From [Empedobacter] haloabium (lineage in GTDB: Bacteria; Pseudomonadota; Gammaproteobacteria; Burkholderiales; Burkholderiaceae_D), in assembly GCA_008011715.2 (NCBI GenBank), contig CP136508.1, forward strand, positions 3,844,001-3,908,000: 64,000 nucleotides of DNA, in the 5' to 3' direction. This document shows positions 9,002 to 19,592 of the stretch, one piece after another. A program made the position numbers and the translations under genes. Position 1 is the stretch's first letter. Each line of letters starts with the position of its first letter. The notes beneath the pieces were generated by a model that was given only the letters and a program-made list of their open reading frames with translations, searched no databases and was not told the DNA's origin.

Positions 9002-10537
9002 TCAATTGCCGGTACGGACGCCCCACAGCGAGACGCCTTCGGCATTCTGCACCGAGAACGTCACCGTGAACGCATTCGCGTTGCTGTTCCACTGGCGCGA
9101 CAGCACGCCGCGATACTGCCTGGTCGAGCCGTCCAGGGTCAGCGCGACGTTGTTCTCGCCCCGGTGCGCCCACGTGCCCTTGACGGCACCCGTCACCTTG
9201 CCGTCCTTGCCCAGCCTGACGACCTGCGACGGCACCACATGGGCCGTGATCTCCTTGTTGTGGTTGACGAACTTGTAGGTGCCCGCCGCCGCCGTCGCGC
9301 TGACCGAGACCGGCACCTCCTTGCCCTTGCTGAGCGGGACGTAGCGCAGCGGCGCCACCACCGGCCAGCCATCCTCGTTGATGAACATCTGGTGTACGCG
9401 CAGCTCGTGCATCTCGCCCATGTTCGGGAAGCGCGTGTGGAACACGAGGAAGTGCTGCTTGGTCGCGGCGTCGTAGAACGCGCTGTTGTGGCCCGCCGAC
9501 ACGTAGCCCAGCGGCGTGCCGGTCTCGCCGGAAGCCAGCGCGAACTGGTGGTTGCCGAACAGCTTCTGTCCATGCGGCGCGATGCTGGCGTCGTCGAACA
9601 GCGGCTTGCTCGGGTCGGACTTGACGGTCGCCATGTCGGTGCCCTTGCCGTCCAAGTACGGACCGTCCGGATTGCGCGAGCGCGCCACGCGCATATTGTA
9701 GGCGCCGAAGGAATCGAGACCGCCGAACGACGTGAACATGTAGTAGTACTTCGACTGCGGGCTGTACAGCACGTAGGCGCCTTCGATGCGCGAGTGGTTG
9801 CCGCCCAGGAGGTGCTTGCCGTAGCCCTGGCCCGGCAGCGGCATGCCGTTGGCCGGGTCCAGCTGCAGGATGAAGATGCCGCCCGAATAGGAGCCGTAGA
9901 TCATCCACAGCTTGCCCTTCTGGTCGCGGAACACGTTCGGATCGACCGTGTTCGGGTGCTTCGTCGCGTCGTAGATCGTGCCGTCATGGCTGGCCTGGCC
10001 CCACATGCCGGACTTCAGGATGATGCCCTTGTCGACGTACGGACCCTCGATATGGTCGGCCACCGCGATCCCCAGCGCCGAACGGGGCGAGTCGCCCTTG
10101 CAGGCGTTGTAGTACATATAGTATTTGCCGTCGTCCAGGCGGATCACGTCCGGCGCCCACAGCGTGGACGTTTGCGCCCAGGCGAACGTCTCGGCCAGCT
10201 GGCCCGCCACGTTCGGGATCAGCGGATTGGCCGCGTTGACACCGTCGGCGATCTTGGTCCAGTTCATCAGGTCCGGTGTCTTCGCCGCCGCCAGGTGCGA
10301 GCCGAACACGTAATACTGGTTATTGGCGCGTATCACCGAAGGATCGTGCACGCCCGCTTCGGTGAACCCCACCGACAGGCGCTGCGCGGTGGTGGACAAG
10401 CCACCGCTCTTGGTGCCGGAAGTCGTGACCGACGCCGCGGTCGTCGCGCCGGCCGGTTCGTCACCGCCGCCGCCGCATGCCGCCAGCGAAACCGCGCCTG
10501 CCACTGCCAGGGCCTTGAAGAGGATAGAGGTCTGCAT
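9002..10537 (-). CDS. GH43 arabinanase lipoprotein with C-terminal beta-sandwich domain
   Basis: 511 aa. The signal peptide ends in a lipobox (SLAAC, Cys21), so the enzyme is a lipoprotein, followed by a Thr/Ser-rich linker to about residue 55. The GH43 five-bladed domain spans about 60-400 with Asp65 (GVHDPSV), Asp199 (NTVDPNV) and Glu252 (RIEGAYV). A C-terminal domain (about 405-511) resembles the extra domain of large arabinanases such as Bacillus AbnB/Abn2. Probably cell-surface or periplasmic cleavage of arabinan or arabino-oligosaccharides. GGAG lies 8 bases before the start and only 3 bases separate it from the GH51 stop, so the two are co-translated. Confidence 0.9.
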   Translation of the reverse strand: MQTSILFKALAVAGAVSLAACGGGGDEPAGATTAASVTTSGTKSGGLSTTAQRLSVGFTEAGVHDPSVIRANNQYYVFGSHLAAAKTPDLMNWTKIADGVNAANPLIPNVAGQLAETFAWAQTSTLWAPDVIRLDDGKYYMYYNACKGDSPRSALGIAVADHIEGPYVDKGIILKSGMWGQASHDGTIYDATKHPNTVDPNVFRDQKGKLWMIYGSYSGGIFILQLDPANGMPLPGQGYGKHLLGGNHSRIEGAYVLYSPQSKYYYMFTSFGGLDSFGAYNMRVARSRNPDGPYLDGKGTDMATVKSDPSKPLFDDASIAPHGQKLFGNHQFALASGETGTPLGYVSAGHNSAFYDAATKQHFLVFHTRFPNMGEMHELRVHQMFINEDGWPVVAPLRYVPLSKGKEVPVSVSATAAAGTYKFVNHNKEITAHVVPSQVVRLGKDGKVTGAVKGTWAHRGENNVALTLDGSTRQYRGVLSRQWNSNANAFTVTFSVQNAEGVSLWGVRTGN

Positions 10538-10540
10538 GGC

Positions 10541-12076
10541 TTACTCCACGGACGTGACGACGACGGATTTCGCCGGCAGCTGGACGGTCAGCTTGCCCCC
10601 GCTGGCCTGGGCCGCGAACGGCGCCGGTTTTACCGCATCGGGCGTGGCGAACGTGTTGTGCGCATCCATCGCGGCCGCCGTCAGCACCTGGCCGACGGCC
10701 TTGCCCGCGCCGGCACCCGCGACGTTGACGGTGACATCCACCGCCTTGTTCGGGTTGGTGTTGACGAGCGCCAGGTAGACCTTGCCGTCCTTGCCGCGCG
10801 CGGCCGAGGCGCTGACCTGCGGCACCGCCACGTTGCCCACGCTGTACTTGCCGTTGTTCTTGATCGCCACCGGCAGCGCGGTCGCGTCCTGGAACGGCAC
10901 GTACATGCGGAACGCGTGATAGGTCGGCGTCAGCACCATGCGGTTCTTGTCGGTCAGGATCATCGCCTGCAGCACGTTGACCATCTGCGCGATGTTCGTC
11001 ATCCGCACGCGATCGGCATGGGCATGGAAGATGTTGAAGTTCAGCGCGGCGACGACGGCGTCGCGCAGGCTGTTCTGCTGGTACAGGAAGCCGGCGTTGG
11101 TGCCCGGCTCCACGTCGTACCAGGTGCCCCATTCGTCGACGTACAGGCCGATCTTCTTCTGCGGGTCGTTCTTGTCCATCAGGGCCGTGTTCTGGCGTAT
11201 CAGCTTGTCCATCGCCAGCGTGTTCTTCATCGTGCTGGCCCACTGGTCTTCCTTGAAGCCGGTGGCGGCGCCTTTCACTTCCCACTTGCCGGTCGGGATC
11301 GTGTAGTAGTGGAAGCTGATGCCGTCGATATTGTGCTTGATCTGCTTGGACAGCACGTCGGTCCAGCGCATGTCGTTGTCATGGCCGCCGCTGGCGACGA
11401 ACTTCGGTTTGGCGTTCGGTGGCGTGCGCACGAAGGCGGCCGCGTTCTTGTACAGGTTGGCGTAGTGTTCCGGCGTCATGTTGCCGCCGCAGCCCCAGGC
11501 CTCGTTACCGATCGCGAAGTAGTCCAGCTTCCAGGGCTTGTCGCGGCCATTCTTGCGACGCAGCTCCGCCAGGGTGGACTTCGAATCGGAGGTCATGTAC
11601 TCGACCCATTCCGACATCTCCTGGTTGCTGCCCGTGCCCAGGTTGCCGTTGACGTAGACCTCGGCGCCCAGCAACTCGGCCAGGTCGAAGAACTCGTGCG
11701 TGCCGACGGCGTTGTTCTCTTCCACGCCGCCCCAGTTGGTATTGACCTTGACGGGGCGCTTGTCGCGCGGGCCGATGCCGTCCTTCCAGTGGTACTCGTC
11801 GGCGAAGCAGCCGCCGGGCCAGCGCACCAGCGGCACGTGCAGCTCCTTCAGCGCGCCGACCACGTCGTTGCGCCAGCCCTTGGTATTCGGGATGCTCGAT
11901 TCCGGACCGACCCACATGCCCTCGTAGATGCCGGTGCCCAGGTGTTCGGCGAACTGGCCGTAGATGTTCTTGTTGATGACGGGACCCGGCTTGGCCGTGT
12001 CGATCGTCACCGCTACCTGCGCGAACGCGCTGCCGCAGGCGGCGAGGCTCAGGGCCAGGATGGTACGCTTGATCAT
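10541..12076 (-). CDS. Exported alpha-L-arabinofuranosidase, GH51
   Basis: 511 aa with a signal peptide (residues 1-19, AFA-Q), unlike most GH51 enzymes of Bacillus, which are cytoplasmic. The TIM-barrel signature residues are Glu192 in AIGNEAWGCGG (acid/base) and Glu315 in YVDEWGTW (nucleophile). The N-terminal segment with GQFAEHLG and WPGGCFADEY is conserved in the family. A C-terminal beta-sandwich begins near residue 400. It removes terminal alpha-L-arabinofuranosyl groups from arabinan or arabinoxylan. It lies between GH97 and the GH43 lipoprotein genes in one run of minus-strand genes. Confidence 0.95.
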   Translation of the reverse strand: MIKRTILALSLAACGSAFAQVAVTIDTAKPGPVINKNIYGQFAEHLGTGIYEGMWVGPESSIPNTKGWRNDVVGALKELHVPLVRWPGGCFADEYHWKDGIGPRDKRPVKVNTNWGGVEENNAVGTHEFFDLAELLGAEVYVNGNLGTGSNQEMSEWVEYMTSDSKSTLAELRRKNGRDKPWKLDYFAIGNEAWGCGGNMTPEHYANLYKNAAAFVRTPPNAKPKFVASGGHDNDMRWTDVLSKQIKHNIDGISFHYYTIPTGKWEVKGAATGFKEDQWASTMKNTLAMDKLIRQNTALMDKNDPQKKIGLYVDEWGTWYDVEPGTNAGFLYQQNSLRDAVVAALNFNIFHAHADRVRMTNIAQMVNVLQAMILTDKNRMVLTPTYHAFRMYVPFQDATALPVAIKNNGKYSVGNVAVPQVSASAARGKDGKVYLALVNTNPNKAVDVTVNVAGAGAGKAVGQVLTAAAMDAHNTFATPDAVKPAPFAAQASGGKLTVQLPAKSVVVTSVE

Positions 12077-12109
12077 GTCTTCTTGTCTCCGTGGTTGTAG
12101 GTCTTGTGC

Positions 12110-14020
12110 TTATTTGAAGATGGCGACGAAGCCGCCTTTGGGCTTGATGCTGGTGCGCCGGCCGGCGCGCAGGTCGGCCTGCCTGAACTCGCGCTCGCCG
12201 GCACCGTCGCTGACGATGCGGCCCGTGCCTTTGGCGAACGACAGGTCCAGGGCGAGCGCCAGCTCCTTGTCGCCGGCATTGATGCCGGCGACGTACCATG
12301 CGTCACCCGCCCGGCGGGCGATGACGACGTACTTGCCCGGTTCGCCGGCCACGAAGCGGCTGTCGTCCCAGCCGCGCGGCAGCTCGCGCAGCAGCGCCTT
12401 GACGTACTCCGGCGCGGTTGCCATGCCCTGCGGGATCTCGGCGAAGTGCTGGATGCCGGACGTGAACAGCACCGCTTCGGCCAGCTCGAAGCCGTTGCGG
12501 GTGCTGCGCCGGATCTTCGGGATGTCGCCGAAGGCCAGCGGCGTGAAGTCCATCGGGTCGAACAGGTTGCGCGTGAACGGCAGCATGGCCGCGTGCGGTG
12601 CAACGGCGTCCTGGTCTTCCTGCGTGAAGGTGGTGAACTCGAAGCCGCGCACCGCCTCGGCCGTCAGCAGGTTGGGCCAGGTGCGCGACCAGCCGCGCGG
12701 CAAGGTCGCGCCGTGGAAGTTGACCAGCAGGCCAGCGTCGTACGCGTCCTTCAGGATCTCGGTGTAGTAACGGATCATCGACTGGCCGTCGCCACCGAAG
12801 AAGTCGACCTTGACGCCTTTTACGCCCAGCGCGCGCAGCCGGGCGAATTCGGCGACGCGGCTTTCATGCGTCAGCATGCGCTCGCGCGGCGTCATGTCGG
12901 TGTCGTTCCAGGCGCCCGCCGAGTTGTACCAGGCCAACAGGCCAATGCCCTTGCCGTTGGCGTAGGCCGCCAGTTCGGCCAGCTTGTCGTAGCCGATCTT
13001 CTGGTCCCAGAACGCGTCCACCAGGGTGTAGTCCCAGCGCATGTCGGCCGCATAGTCGATGAACTGCTTCTGCGTGTCGAAGTTGGTGTAGTCGTCCTTC
13101 AGGATGGCCCAGCTCCACGAAGCGTGGCCGGGCTTGACCCAGTCCGGGATCGGGCCGGGCGCCGGGGCCGCCAGGTCCGTGCCGAGCGTGGACTCCACGA
13201 CCGTGGCCAGCGAACCGATCGCCAGCACGCGCCACGGCGTCGTCAGCGAGCCTTGCGCGGTCGGCAGCAGCGCGCCGCCCGTAAAGGTCTCTTCCTTGGC
13301 GGGGCCGCCGATGCGGTACACGCCGCCAGTCGAATCGGTCTGCAGGCGCGAAGCGTGGAAACTGCCGTCCATGCCCGCCTCGGTGATGGCGATCCAGGTT
13401 CCACCGGCGCGGAACAGCGCCGGGAACACCCAGCCGGCGCCCAGCGGCGCGGGCGTGCCCACCGGGATGTCCATGCGGTAGTGCTCTTCGTACGAGGGAT
13501 TGGTGCGCTGGTAGCCGGTCTTCGCCACCGACATCGGCTGCAGCCAGGCGCGTGCCGACGGCGGCAGCGCGAAGCTGGTCGTCTCGGAGCGGAACGCCAG
13601 CTGGTCGCCGCTGGCCTGGTAGCGGAACGCCACGCCGTCGTTCGACACGCGGAACGTGATGGCCAGCGCCTGCTGGCGCGGATTGGTATAGCGCCAGGTG
13701 CGCTCGTTGGCCGCGTAGCTGGCGTGGCGGCGCTTGCCGGCGGCCAGCTCGTAGCGGTCGGTGATGCGTTGCGGTACGGTCGCGCCGGCTGGCTTCAGCC
13801 CGGAAGCCAGGTCGGCATCGTCGAACTCCAGGCCCAAAGGTGAAGCCAGCAGCACCGGCTTGCCGGCGCGGCTGACGCGGTAGGTGACGGTGCCGTTGGC
13901 GCCCGTCGCCAGCGTGACAAGCAGCTTGCCGTCCGGGCTGGCGACGGTGTCCAAGGACTGGGCACAGGCGAAGGGGGCGCAGGCGCAAGCGGCCACGCCG
14001 ATCAGACGAGTCAGGGTCAT
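12110..14020 (-). CDS. Exported GH97 glycosidase, retaining alpha-galactosidase / beta-L-arabinopyranosidase type
   Basis: 636 aa counted from MTLTRL; an ATG nine codons earlier (14047) is also possible and neither has a good ribosome site. The chosen start gives a compact signal peptide ending ACAQ. The N-terminal beta-sandwich runs to about residue 260, then a TIM barrel (SWSW, LVDAFWD) and a C-terminal domain. Asp406 in VKGVKVDFF occupies the nucleophile position of retaining GH97 enzymes, which hydrolyse alpha-galactosides; inverting SusB-type members lack it. A glutamate in LLTAEAVRG (Glu455) is a candidate acid/base. In an arabinan locus it may remove galactose or L-arabinopyranose caps. 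Confidence 0.9.
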   Translation of the reverse strand: MTLTRLIGVAACACAPFACAQSLDTVASPDGKLLVTLATGANGTVTYRVSRAGKPVLLASPLGLEFDDADLASGLKPAGATVPQRITDRYELAAGKRRHASYAANERTWRYTNPRQQALAITFRVSNDGVAFRYQASGDQLAFRSETTSFALPPSARAWLQPMSVAKTGYQRTNPSYEEHYRMDIPVGTPAPLGAGWVFPALFRAGGTWIAITEAGMDGSFHASRLQTDSTGGVYRIGGPAKEETFTGGALLPTAQGSLTTPWRVLAIGSLATVVESTLGTDLAAPAPGPIPDWVKPGHASWSWAILKDDYTNFDTQKQFIDYAADMRWDYTLVDAFWDQKIGYDKLAELAAYANGKGIGLLAWYNSAGAWNDTDMTPRERMLTHESRVAEFARLRALGVKGVKVDFFGGDGQSMIRYYTEILKDAYDAGLLVNFHGATLPRGWSRTWPNLLTAEAVRGFEFTTFTQEDQDAVAPHAAMLPFTRNLFDPMDFTPLAFGDIPKIRRSTRNGFELAEAVLFTSGIQHFAEIPQGMATAPEYVKALLRELPRGWDDSRFVAGEPGKYVVIARRAGDAWYVAGINAGDKELALALDLSFAKGTGRIVSDGAGEREFRQADLRAGRRTSIKPKGGFVAIFK

Positions 14021-14078
14021 AGTCGTAACGGTGAAAGCGCAGCCCATGGCGGGCCGCGTGCAGCGAACGGAAACTACT

Positions 14079-14105
14079 GGGGTCGAACCCGGCGGGTCCG
14101 ACCCC
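14079..14105. repeat. Small extragenic palindrome (GGGGTCG...CGACCCC)
   Basis: A near-perfect 27-bp inverted repeat between the SDR and GH97 genes, related to the other GGGGTC-type palindromes of the window. It could form an RNA hairpin that lowers read-through or stabilises the upstream message. Confidence 0.5.
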
Positions 14106-14120
14106 GGCCCTCCAGCGACC

Positions 14121-14888
14121 TCAGACCCAGCCGGCGTCCACGATGAATTCCTGGCCCGTGCACATGGCGCTGTCGTCCGCGCCCAGGAACAGGATCATCG
14201 AGGCCACGTGCTCCGGCATCAGCTTGCCCGGCAGGCATTGCGCCTTCTTGATCTCGATTTCCGCCGCGTCGTCCACCCACAGGTCGATCTGGCGCTGCGT
14301 CATGACCCAGCCCGGCGTCACGGTGTTGACACGGATGCCGTACGGGCCGAAATCGCGCGCCAGGCAGCGCGTCAGGCCGATCACGGCCGCCTTGGTGGTG
14401 CCGTAGACGGGATAGCCGCCGTTCTTGGCATGCCACGACATCGAGCTGATATTGATGATCGAACCGCCGCCCTTCTTCTTCATGCCCGCCAGGACGGACT
14501 GGCAGGTGAAAAACATGGGACGCTGGTTGATCGCGATGCGGTCGTTCCAGTATTCCAGCGTGACCTCCTCCGGCTTGTGGCGCTGGTCGTTGGCGGCGTT
14601 GTTGACGAGGATGTCGAAGTCGCCCATCTCCGCCGCCAGGTCGGCGATGGTCTTTTGCAGCGCCGGGATGTCGGTGATGTCGCAGTAGCGGTAGCGCGGC
14701 GCCGGATGGCCGGCCGCCTTGATGCGCTCGACCAGACCCAGGCTGGCTTCCTGCGCAATGTCGACGAACGCGACGTGCGCGCCCTGCTGCGCATAGCTTT
14801 CCACGATGGACTCACCGATGCCGGTGCCGCCGCCCGTGACGAATACGCGCTTGCCGCGCAGGCTGCCGAACTTGGCCAACTCTGTCAT
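14121..14888 (-). CDS. SDR oxidoreductase, probable L-arabinose 1-dehydrogenase
   Basis: 255-aa classical short-chain dehydrogenase, cytoplasmic. The cofactor motif TGGGTGIG is at residues 18-25, NNAA at 96-99, and the catalytic set is Ser149, Tyr162, Lys166 (YGTTK). An Asp after the second strand (FVDI, residues 41-44) usually indicates NAD(H) preference. It lies 31 bases behind the semialdehyde dehydrogenase of an oxidative pentose pathway that otherwise lacks a sugar dehydrogenase, so oxidation of L-arabinose to the lactone is the best guess. Another pentose, fucose or galactose dehydrogenase role is possible. Confidence 0.85.
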   Translation of the reverse strand: MTELAKFGSLRGKRVFVTGGGTGIGESIVESYAQQGAHVAFVDIAQEASLGLVERIKAAGHPAPRYRYCDITDIPALQKTIADLAAEMGDFDILVNNAANDQRHKPEEVTLEYWNDRIAINQRPMFFTCQSVLAGMKKKGGGSIINISSMSWHAKNGGYPVYGTTKAAVIGLTRCLARDFGPYGIRVNTVTPGWVMTQRQIDLWVDDAAEIEIKKAQCLPGKLMPEHVASMILFLGADDSAMCTGQEFIVDAGWV

Positions 14889-14919
14889 AACTGTCTCCCT
14901 ATCGTTGTTATTGTACCGT

Positions 14920-16494
14920 TCAATCCTTGCCCAGCACGCCGTCGCGGCGGCGCCAGATGCCCTGCGGATTGCCGTCGCGCAGTGCCTCCGGCAGCAGGCG
15001 CTGCGGCAGGTTCTGGTAGCACACCGGGCGCAGGAAGCGGTGGATCGCCGCCGTGCCGACCGAGGTGCTGCGTCCGTCCGCCGTGGCCGGGAACGGGCCG
15101 CCGTGCACCATCGCCGTCGAGACTTCCACGCCGGTCGGGAAGCCGTTGGCCAGGATGCGGCCGACCTTGCGCTCCAGCGCCGGCAGCAGTTGCTGGGCCG
15201 CTTCGATGTCGCTGTCCTCCAGCTGCAGGGTGGCGGTCAACTGGCCTTCCAGGTGCTCGATCACGGCGCGCATTTCCGCCACGTCCTGGCAGGCCACCAG
15301 CAGCGAGGCCGGGCCGAACACTTCACCGTGCAGCGCGCGCTCGGTCAGGAAGGACTGCGCCGTGGTGACGAACAGCGCCGGGGCGCCGCGGCCTTCCTCC
15401 TGCGCGGCCAGGGTCAGCGTCTTGACGCAGCCTTGCGCGGCCAGCGTCTGCACGCCGTCCTGGTAGCTGCCAGCGATGTCAAGCGTCAGCATCGGCGCGG
15501 CCGGCACGCTTTCCAGCGCGGCGGCGGCTGTCTTGGCAAACGCATCGAAGTCGGGACCGGCGATGCCCAGCACCAGGCCGGGGTTGGTGCAGAACTGGCC
15601 CACGCCCATCGTCAGCGACTGGGCGAAGCCTTGCGCGATCTGCTCGCCGCGCGCGGCCAGCGCGCCCGGCAGCAGGAACACGGGATTGATGCTGCTCATT
15701 TCGGCGTACACGGGAATCGGCTGCGGGCGGTTGGCCGCGACGGCCATCAGCGCCGTGCCGCCGCCGCGCGAACCGGTGAAACCGACGGCCTGGATGGCCG
15801 GATGGGCGACCAGGCCCTGGCCGATGTGGCGGCCGGTGCCCGTCAGCAGCGCGAACACGCCGGCCGGCCGGCCGCACAGCTCGACCGCCTTGACGACGGC
15901 GCGTGCCACCAGTTCCGAGGTGCCCGGATGGGCCGAATGCGCCTTCAGCACGACCGGGCAGCCGGCCGCGAAGGCCGATGCCGTGTCGCCGCCGGCGACG
16001 GAGAATGCCAGCGGGAAGTTCGATGCCGCGAACACGGCGACCGGCCCCAGGCCGATCATGCGCAGCCGCAGGTCCGGCCGCGGCGGCGTGCGCTCGGGCA
16101 GCGCGCTGTCGATGCGGGCGTCGGCCCACGAGCCTTCGCGCAGCAGTTCCGCGAACAGGCGCAGCTGGTTGACGGTGCGAGCGCGCTCGCCTTCCAGGCG
16201 CACGCGCGGCAGGCCCGATTCGGCCATCGCGCGATTGACCAGGTCGTCGCCCAGCGCCATGATCTGCTCGCCCACGGTTTCCAGGAAGCGCGCGCGCTCC
16301 TCGTTCGAGGTGGCGCGGAAGGTGTCGAAGGCGGCAGCGGCCAGCTGGCAGGCTGCGTCGATCTGTTCTTCGTCGACGGCATGGAACGCCGGTTCCATCT
16401 GCTCGCGCTTGGTCGGATCGAACGCCTTGAAGTGGTTGCCCGTGCCTTTGACGGCGACGCCGCCGATCAGTGCTTCACCGGTAAGGATGGTCAT
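14920..16494 (-). CDS. Alpha-ketoglutaric semialdehyde dehydrogenase (NADP-type ALDH)
   Basis: 524-aa aldehyde dehydrogenase of the KGSADH type III group, cytoplasmic. Catalytic Cys302 lies in VGQFCTNPG, general base Glu265 in YAEMSSINP, Asn159 in ASNFPLAFS and cofactor Lys184 in VLKAHSAHPG; these segments are typical of 2,5-dioxovalerate dehydrogenases. It oxidises alpha-ketoglutaric semialdehyde to 2-oxoglutarate, the last step of the non-phosphorylative L-arabinose (Weimberg-type) route. The start overlaps the stop of the FAH-family gene upstream (ATGA), coupling two consecutive steps. Confidence 0.93.
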   Translation of the reverse strand: MTILTGEALIGGVAVKGTGNHFKAFDPTKREQMEPAFHAVDEEQIDAACQLAAAAFDTFRATSNEERARFLETVGEQIMALGDDLVNRAMAESGLPRVRLEGERARTVNQLRLFAELLREGSWADARIDSALPERTPPRPDLRLRMIGLGPVAVFAASNFPLAFSVAGGDTASAFAAGCPVVLKAHSAHPGTSELVARAVVKAVELCGRPAGVFALLTGTGRHIGQGLVAHPAIQAVGFTGSRGGGTALMAVAANRPQPIPVYAEMSSINPVFLLPGALAARGEQIAQGFAQSLTMGVGQFCTNPGLVLGIAGPDFDAFAKTAAAALESVPAAPMLTLDIAGSYQDGVQTLAAQGCVKTLTLAAQEEGRGAPALFVTTAQSFLTERALHGEVFGPASLLVACQDVAEMRAVIEHLEGQLTATLQLEDSDIEAAQQLLPALERKVGRILANGFPTGVEVSTAMVHGGPFPATADGRSTSVGTAAIHRFLRPVCYQNLPQRLLPEALRDGNPQGIWRRRDGVLGKD

Positions 16495-17468
16495 AATGCG
16501 GTCACCTTTGCGACTTGGGTTTCAATGACGGCCAGCTGGTTGCGCAGCGCCGGGCCGAACGCAGGCGCTTCGATCTCGAAGGTCTCGCCCGGCGCCACCT
16601 GCACGTTGTCGGCGAAGCTCAGGGTGGCGGTGCCGAAGAAGTGCACGTGCACGTCGCCGGGGCGCTTGAACAGCTGGTATTTAAAATGGTGGTGTTCCAG
16701 GTTGGCGATGGTGTGCGACATGTTCTTCTCGCCGCTGACGAATGCCTTCTCCCAGCGCACCTGGCCATCGATGCCGCGGATGCGCGAGACGCCGTCGATA
16801 TGCTCGGGCAGTTCGCCCACCAGCAGGGCCGGGCCGACGCCGCAGGCGCGCAGCTTCGAGTGCGCCAGGTACAGGTAGTTCTGGCGCTCCGTCACGTGGT
16901 CGGAAAACTCGTTGCCGATGGCGTAGCCGACACGATACGGCTGGCCGTCGTCGCCGATCAGGTACAGGCCGGCGATCTCCGGTTCCTCGCCGCCGTCCAG
17001 CGCGAAGTCGGGCATGGCCAGCGCTTCGCCGCTGGCGGCCACGATCGAGCCGTCGCCCTTGTAGAACCATTCGGGCTGGGCACCGGCGGTGCCCGCGGCC
17101 GGCTTGCCGCCCTCGACGCCGAGGCGGAACATCTTCATGGAGTCGGACAGCGTCTCGACGTCACCGCCGATCTTCTTGTGCATCGCGTCGCGCGCATCGG
17201 CGCTGCCCAGGTGGGTCAGTCCGGTGCCCGTGACGTAGCAGTGGGCCGGGTCTTCATGGTCCAATGGCGGCAGCACGGTGACGTCGGCGAAGGCCACGGT
17301 CTTGTCGCCGGCGGCGCTCTGCGCCAGCTCGGCCAGCTTGTGTTTGCCGCGAATGGCGGCCTGCGCCAGCGCGTAGGTGCTGGTGTAGCCGTCGATGATG
17401 CGGATGGTGTCCTGCTCCAGGATGCCGACGTGGCGGCCGTCACCGGACTTGAATTGTACGAGCAGCAT
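16491..17468 (-). CDS. GguC/AraD1-type FAH-fold protein, probable 2-keto-3-deoxy-L-arabonate dehydratase
   Basis: 325 aa of the fumarylacetoacetate hydrolase superfamily, GguC (AraD1) branch, cytoplasmic. The start is at MLLVQF, which has AAGGAGA 8 bases upstream; the open frame extending further is not coding. Acidic residues of a metal site are visible in DGGEEPEIAG, and GYAIGNEFSDH is typical of the branch. It is sandwiched between L-arabonate dehydratase and KGSADH and no DapA-family dehydratase is present, so it most likely converts 2-keto-3-deoxy-L-arabonate to alpha-ketoglutaric semialdehyde. Aldolase or hydrolase activity is the alternative. Confidence 0.85.
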   Translation of the reverse strand: MLLVQFKSGDGRHVGILEQDTIRIIDGYTSTYALAQAAIRGKHKLAELAQSAAGDKTVAFADVTVLPPLDHEDPAHCYVTGTGLTHLGSADARDAMHKKIGGDVETLSDSMKMFRLGVEGGKPAAGTAGAQPEWFYKGDGSIVAASGEALAMPDFALDGGEEPEIAGLYLIGDDGQPYRVGYAIGNEFSDHVTERQNYLYLAHSKLRACGVGPALLVGELPEHIDGVSRIRGIDGQVRWEKAFVSGEKNMSHTIANLEHHHFKYQLFKRPGDVHVHFFGTATLSFADNVQVAPGETFEIEAPAFGPALRNQLAVIETQVAKVTAL

Positions 17469-17532
17469 GAGGTCTCCTTGTGCGCGGCGGCACGGCCGGG
17501 AACGCGTCCCGGCCGTGCCGCCTGCTTTTTGA

Positions 17533-19275
<1,743 letters not shown>

Positions 19276-19339
19276 GCATTCCTCCGTGTTGTTCCAGGCC
19301 CGGCGCCATGGCTGTCCACGACGGGCTGCGATGGAAAGC

Positions 19340-19406
19340 ATGTTAGTTAAAGCAACGATATCTTTCCAATGAATAAAAAATTGGTTGTGATATAAAAAAG
19401 GATATC
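19340..19406 (-). promoter_or_regulatory. Promoter and palindromic operator of the arabonate-degradation operon (site 2)
   Basis: Minus-strand promoter: perfect palindrome GATAT-N8-ATATC at 19389-19406, 18 bp, ATTGG with -35 TTGGAA (19364-19369), 18-bp spacer, -10 TAACAT (19340-19345), some 65 bp before the dehydratase start. All spacings equal those of sites 1 and 3. The A6GG centre is in the opposite orientation to the CT6G centre of the other two, as expected if only the symmetric arms are recognised. Confidence 0.72.
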
Positions 19407-19467
19407 GGAGCTGGCAAGCTGCCGGGAATTGGCGACTCTCCCCGAGGTCAGGCAACGATCGGTAGGA

Positions 19468-19592
19468 AATTTCCGGGACAGTCCCCGGAAATTGGGAAAG
19501 GACGACGGGACGAAACAGTCTGGCTCAGCCGGCTATGGCCTCAGAGTTGCCTAGCCGGGGCGTCGGAATAGTCCGGGACAGTCCCGGAATTC
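19468..19592. repeat. Extragenic palindromes between GH43 and dehydratase promoter
   Basis: Two related inverted repeats lie in this 125-bp stretch: one at about 19468-19492 built on TTTCCGGGACAGTCCCCGGAAA-like arms, and one at about 19571-19592 (TCCGGGACAGTCCCGGA core) that touches the end of the GH43 gene at 19591. The rest of the 315-bp gap 19276-19590 holds the promoter described separately and nothing else recognisable. Confidence 0.6.

Noticed and set aside
8090..12100. Plus-strand open frame of 1336 codons
   Set aside because: It runs antisense across two GH43 genes and GH51, is rich in Arg/His/Val as expected of a GC-rich shadow frame, and has no recognisable domain.
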